Source: Pirellulales bacterium (GTDB lineage Bacteria; Planctomycetota; Planctomycetia; Pirellulales; Thermoguttaceae). From it: a DNA stretch of 15,853 nt. Positions 13,381-15,853 of the stretch are shown in pieces (the stretch's first letter is position 1; every line of letters begins with the position of its first letter). The position numbers and the translations under genes are program-made. The stretch lies in assembly GCA_030605745.1 (NCBI GenBank), contig JAUWHT010000283.1, forward strand, positions 1 through 15,853. Direction: 5' to 3'. Below the pieces are notes generated by a model. The model was not told the origin of the DNA and did no database searches. It saw only the letters and a program-made list of their open reading frames with translations.

Positions 13381-13491
13381 GGATAACGACCAAGCTAACC
13401 CGCCGGGAACAGGCCGGCGCGAACGACGCCGATTTCAGGAACCGCTCAACTCGCCGATCTGTTCCCGGTCGGGTTGAGCGCCTTGTTGGGT
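13381..13491 (-). other. Integron attC recombination site
   Basis: Read on the minus strand, R'' is ACCCAAC (13491-13485), matching RYYYAAC. L'' is at 13478-13459. L' is CTGTTCCCGGCGGGTTAG (13412-13395). R' is GTTATCC (13387-13381), whose last bases belong to the next cassette. L'' and L' pair over 18 bp, with exactly two unpaired bases on the gene-sense strand, C13476 and A13469, that is G and T on the recombining bottom strand, as in canonical attC sites. The spacer segments AAGGCG and CTTGGTC are unpaired, as expected. Beyond two mismatches the stem continues (CGGCG/CGCCG). The 111-nt length is within the known range. Confidence 0.85.
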
Positions 13492-13510
13492 GGCGTATTG
13501 CGGCGACGGC

Positions 13511-13957
13511 CTACACCTGCTGAACTTCAGATGCCCTTAGTCCGATCAGCTTATCACGTGCGCGAACAACATCATCCGTGTTCGAAGGACGGTACGCAAT
13601 GTCCTGTGCGGTCTCTTGGAACACCAACTTGCGGTATTGGTTGTAGCCCTCGTTTACCGGTCTCGATGCAAGAAGCTTCAGTCGATGCGCGATTCGTAAC
13701 CGTTTCATTTGAAGTTCGACAGGTGGAATCTTGCCCTCAGCACCGCGCTCAGCAATGGCCAATTCGTTGTCCCGCACGAGATCAATCACCTCAAGGTATA
13801 GTTCGAGTTGTAAGCGATCCCGTCGGCTACGTAGTTCGCGACGCTCAATCCACTGTTGCGTGAGGTACGCCACGATGCCGGTGGCAATTAAACTGCCGAG
13901 TAGGGCACCGGCAACACCGCCCAATAATGCGTCGGATATTGCGAATACAAGAACCAT
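13511..13957 (-). CDS. Cassette protein with N-terminal membrane helix and basic helical domain
   Basis: The protein has 148 residues. A Gly/Ala-rich membrane helix spans about 9-32 (ALLGGVAGALLGSLIATGIV), immediately followed by TQQWIERRELRSRRDRLQLE, then a helical, charged cytoplasmic domain (YLEVIDLVRDNELAIAERG, VELQMKRLRIAHRLKLL). This layout is a common theme among small phage- and cassette-borne proteins of unknown function; I recognise no named family. The start is the ATG at 13957, 7 nt after the stop of the preceding gene. Its SD GGTGA overlaps that stop, so translation is probably coupled. The gene ends 16 nt before the attC R'' end. Codon use is more A/T-rich than in the chromosomal genes to the left. 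Confidence 0.75.
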   Translation of the reverse strand: MVLVFAISDALLGGVAGALLGSLIATGIVAYLTQQWIERRELRSRRDRLQLELYLEVIDLVRDNELAIAERGAEGKIPPVELQMKRLRIAHRLKLLASRPVNEGYNQYRKLVFQETAQDIAYRPSNTDDVVRARDKLIGLRASEVQQV

Positions 13958-13964
13958 AGGTCAT

Positions 13965-14444
13965 TCACCAGATGCCCAAGGCGAAAAGCAGAGTACACAA
14001 CGCCGATAGGCCAGAACCGACCACCGCAAGCACAACAACACACCCAGCTTTGTCGATTGCTGATCCCTCCCTTCCAGCCCAGTTTTCGATCGGCTCACCC
14101 CATCTCAGATAGAAGTGCTGAGCCATGAGTTGCAACTTGTACGAAATGATTGCATCAGTCGACCGCAATAGAGCGACCCCGTATCCATCCGATAGTTCTG
14201 GCTGCGGCTGGCTTAGGCTTGCTCGGAGTTTGTGCAGCATGTCACGCAGGTCGCGACGCAGAACGCGATAAGTCTTTGCAAACTGCGGCTTGATGTGGCA
14301 GTTATCGCAGACGTCGGCAAGCTGCATCTTACTTACAGCGATGGTCTCCTCCTCATGTTGTTGGATCAACAATTGCTCGTGCTCTGGGAGCGCTGACAGC
14401 AATTCGGCCGTCAATCGTGGCCATCCGTCGTGGTCTTCAGTCAT
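13965..14444 (-). CDS. Cassette protein with C-terminal membrane helix
   Basis: The protein has 159 residues and is mainly helical and soluble (LLSALPEHEQLLIQQHEEET, VLRRDLRDMLHKLRASLSQ, TDAIISYKLQLMAQHFYLRW). A CDNC motif lies near residue 46, and a single C-terminal hydrophobic helix at about 135-158 (AGCVVVLAVVGSGLSALCTL) suggests a tail-anchored protein. I recognise no family. The start is the ATG at 14444 with AAGGGG about 11 nt upstream; the in-frame GTG at 14456 touches that SD and is rejected. It begins 31 nt after the cassette boundary and is coupled to the next gene. Confidence 0.75.
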   Translation of the reverse strand: MTEDHDGWPRLTAELLSALPEHEQLLIQQHEEETIAVSKMQLADVCDNCHIKPQFAKTYRVLRRDLRDMLHKLRASLSQPQPELSDGYGVALLRSTDAIISYKLQLMAQHFYLRWGEPIENWAGREGSAIDKAGCVVVLAVVGSGLSALCTLLFALGIW

Positions 14445-14521
14445 TGTCTTACACACCCCTTACGAAGCCACCCAACGTCAGCCATGACCGGGATCGCGCG
14501 GTGGATGGTCCATTTGAAGGT

Positions 14522-14578
14522 ATTCCGCGGACATAATACTGATTTCTCTTGATACCTTTCAGCTTCTCAGCATAATGG
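14522..14578 (+). promoter_or_regulatory. 57-bp promoter-like element, copy B
   Basis: TTGATA (14549-14554), 16-bp spacer and CATAAT (14571-14576) are embedded in a 57-bp sequence homologous without gaps to copy A (12867-12923, opposite strand). No RAYT start follows it: the downstream plus-strand sequence has no credible gene. It begins 46 bp beyond the cassette boundary and points away from the cassette. Confidence 0.55.
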
Positions 14579-14632
14579 TAGTATTGTGTCTCCGAATACC
14601 CCTGCGCATCGTTTGTACCCCTTGCAATGTGT

Positions 14633-15094
14633 CTACTCCCGTTTGTAGAGACTTAGAATCCATAAGAAATACGATTTGGTCTCCTCGTCTTCATCAGGGT
14701 TAATAGACAGATAGAACCTGGGGAACTCCTTGGTGTATGTGGGCGGCGCGTCCGGTATTGTACCAAAGAACGCATCTAGCGGCTCGCAAAGCTCGGTGGG
14801 CATAATTCTGTTCTCCAGCTTTGCTACCACGTCTTTCGGGACTGCCCCGGCGATTTGCGTACAGTTGTTGCAAATGAGCGTATATGATTTGCTCAAGGTG
14901 GCCAGTGGTTTCCTCATGAACGGAACCTTTATCCCCGGGCCAGTTGGCTGCTCTCCGACGACGTGAAGTGTAATCGCCTCGCACTCGGTGCAGCCATGGA
15001 GTAGTGGTGTTATGTGCGAGAGAATTGTCACCGGAAAGCCTACGTTGTAATGCAAATCCCCCTTAAGTAATCCATGAGCGTCGCGACTAGCCAT
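14633..15094 (-). CDS. Hypothetical zinc-ribbon protein
   Basis: The protein has 153 residues. The N-terminal half has two CxxC pairs, C35-T-E-C38 and C75-N-N-C78, flanking a segment GIKVPFMRKPLATLSKSYTL. This order, CxxC, an aromatic/Pro patch, then K/S-Y-x-L-x-C-x-x-C, resembles small zinc-ribbon proteins of the zinc_ribbon_15 type (by eye). The C-terminal half (LDAFFGTIPDAPPTY, FYLSINPDEDEETKSYF) has no recognised motif. The start is the ATG at 15094 with a weak purine-rich SD (GGAAAGAG). An upstream extension to 15184 would cross the promoter at 15156-15184. It is A/T-richer than the chromosomal genes. It has its own promoter and no attC-like start box, so it is not part of the cassette. 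Confidence 0.65.
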   Translation of the reverse strand: MASRDAHGLLKGDLHYNVGFPVTILSHITPLLHGCTECEAITLHVVGEQPTGPGIKVPFMRKPLATLSKSYTLICNNCTQIAGAVPKDVVAKLENRIMPTELCEPLDAFFGTIPDAPPTYTKEFPRFYLSINPDEDEETKSYFLWILSLYKRE

Positions 15095-15155
15095 TTTGTT
15101 TGTTCTCTTTCCGCTACCTTCAGCACGCGAAAAATGGTTCCCACTACTATTCGGT

Positions 15156-15184
15156 AGTATATTGCCCGCCCTGGTCCCACGCAA
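15156..15184 (-). promoter_or_regulatory. Promoter of the zinc-ribbon gene
   Basis: Minus strand: TTGCGT (15184-15179), 17-bp spacer, TATACT (15161-15156), about 60 nt before the ATG at 15094. Confidence 0.5.
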
Positions 15185-15613
15185 GGACCCTCCGATGTCC
15201 TTTGAGACACGCGGGCCGGGGACGGCGTGCCTGCGGCCTGGGGCCGGCTGGCTTCATGGCCGGGTTGAAGGGCTGGCATGGCTGGCGCGGCTTGCCCCGT
15301 CTTTCGCCCCTCGCCCCTGGGACTGGCCGAAAAGTGTACTTGACATCTGTACACTGGCCTGGTATGTTGGGCCGTATCCTGGCGGGTCCGGCCGCTCCCG
15401 CTCAGAGTATTTTTTGGGGGGGAACCTCCCTTGACTCGTCGCCCTAGACTAAAATAGGTTTGTGCGTCTTCGGGGCCACCTGCTTCCCATGCCCCCGGTT
15501 GGTAGTGTAAACTAGAAGATAGACGGAGCACCATTCTCCTGCTGCCGATAAGATGGTAGGGGAACGGCGCGGCTAAGGATTCCGGGTCGAACGACAATCT
15601 GGAGATTTGTTCT
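15185..15613. other. Gene-free stretch
   Basis: G+C-rich, with runs such as repeated CTGGC near 15240-15290 and a G7 run near 15415-15421. Open frames here have unlikely composition and no initiation signals. It holds one promoter candidate (15340-15368) facing the HicB-like fragment. Confidence 0.5.
15340..15368 (+). promoter_or_regulatory. Sigma70-type promoter candidate
   Basis: TTGACA (15340-15345), 17-bp spacer and TATGTT (15363-15368). The nearest plus-strand gene is the HicB-like fragment at 15614, leaving a leader of about 240 nt. Confidence 0.4.
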
Positions 15614-15718
15614 ATGGAGACTCGCCATATTCCGCTCCGAATCGTCTTTTACAAAGACGATAGCGATTGGGTAGCGCATTGTCTGGAGTTTGACCTCTTG
15701 GGTAACGGCCCGACTTAG
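15614..15718 (+). pseudogene. HicB-like antitoxin, truncated after 34 residues
   Basis: The ATG at 15614 has GGAG 9 nt upstream. The product reads METRHIPLRIVFYKDDSDW then VAHCLEFDLLGNGPT and stops (TAG 15716-15718). This is the first half of a HicB-like (UPF0150) fold: a beta strand, then D/E-x-W-V-A-H-C-x-E-x-x-L-x-G-x-G-x-T. Family members continue with K/x-E-E-A-L and a further helix, and many carry a DNA-binding tail. Here similarity ends abruptly at GPT and the following sequence is unrelated, as if interrupted. No HicA toxin precedes it. A functional 34-residue product is unlikely. Confidence 0.65.
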
Positions 15719-15784
15719 TTCAAGTTTTGCACATATTTCAACCGTTTTCGAGGCGGTTGCTCGGCGTTTTTGTTGGTCGGTTCA

Positions 15785-15840
15785 GCGGGCTGGACTCGCC
15801 GTCGACCCCTTGGGGCCGACGCGCGGCGCTCTCAGCCCGC
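15785..15840. repeat. Nested inverted repeats at the window end
   Basis: GCGGGCTG (15785-15792) pairs with CAGCCCGC (15833-15840). Inside lies a hairpin, GTCG-A-CCCC / GGGG-C-CGAC (15801-15820), with one mismatch. It follows the truncated HicB-like gene and could be the end of an inserted element that continues beyond the window. Confidence 0.55.
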
Positions 15841-15853
15841 CAAGCTGAGAAAA

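Larger units (their letters stand above)
13387..14475 (-). mobile_element. Integron gene cassette with two genes
   Basis: The boundaries follow from the sites themselves. The cassette starts after G14476 with TTGGGTGGC and ends at G13387 of attC. The 10 bases GTTGGGTGGC at its start (14476-14467) are the exact reverse complement of GCCACCCAAC at its R'' end (13494-13485), as the circular form of a cassette requires. It carries two minus-strand genes (14444-13965 and 13957-13511) followed by the attC site. No integron integrase gene and no second complete attC are visible in the window, so this is a solitary cassette, a remnant, or part of a larger array elsewhere. Confidence 0.8.

Noticed and set aside
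13169..13477. 102-codon plus-strand frame over the attC site
   Set aside because: It is antisense to the two small genes with good SDs and runs through the attC stem-loop.
14477..14632. A second attC site ending at the cassette start (14476)
   Set aside because: No RYYYAAC box or pairing L arms are found within 150 nt upstream on the minus strand; the boundary could be an attI or a secondary insertion site instead.
15040..15597. 185-codon minus-strand frame and overlapping plus-strand frames
   Set aside because: They have unlikely composition, no initiation signals, and cross the promoter of the zinc-ribbon gene.

Overview
The window looks like a chromosome segment of a planctomycete, probably Pirellulales-like. 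The signs are a cytoplasmic-anchor plus prenyltransferase-repeat protein, a very large secreted PQQ-type beta-propeller starting with the WPTYRGD motif after its signal peptide, the general gene style, and G+C-rich codon use. No rRNA or other marker is present, so the assignment is inference.

Layout. Positions 1-820 hold the first codons of a minus-strand gene cut by the window edge, an upstream small ORF resembling an Ig-like DUF1573-type protein, and a plus-strand coiled-coil fragment ending in a 22-bp perfect palindrome. Positions 1031-3251 hold an initiator tRNA (minus), a prenyltransferase/squalene-cyclase-repeat protein (plus) and a second CAU tRNA (plus). Positions 3353-4669 encode UDP-glucose 6-dehydrogenase. 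From 6911 down to 4721 the minus strand carries dnaJ, grpE and an FmdB-type zinc ribbon protein, a protein quality-control group. From 12565 down to 7167 a tight minus-strand operon carries hflK, hflC (ATGA overlap) and a 1094-residue secreted beta-propeller that contains a class I methyltransferase domain. HflK and HflC form the membrane SPFH complex that in other bacteria controls the FtsH protease.

The right end (12.6-15.8 kb) is accessory DNA. It contains a REP-associated transposase (RAYT) relic, five small genes, a zinc-ribbon gene and a truncated HicB-like antitoxin. The key observation is a well-formed integron attC site at 13381-13491 (minus). It has an 18-bp stem with two extrahelical bases of the canonical identity. 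Its R'' box is exactly complementary, over 10 bp, to a cassette start at 14467-14476. This defines an integron gene cassette at 13387-14475 carrying two overlapping-signal genes for small membrane proteins of unknown function. A second cassette starts immediately after it with a 47-residue two-helix membrane protein. No integrase is visible. Two inverted, outward-facing copies of a 57-bp promoter-like element, one of them the leader of the RAYT relic, bracket this segment.

Most intergenic gaps carry short degenerate 7- or 8-bp tandem repeats, usually with an inverted second arm. They have different sequences but one architecture (841-916, 4678-4705, 5024-5089, 5665-5784, 12626-12700). A separate 66-bp cloverleaf-like repeat occurs twice (1243-1308 and 6936-7002).
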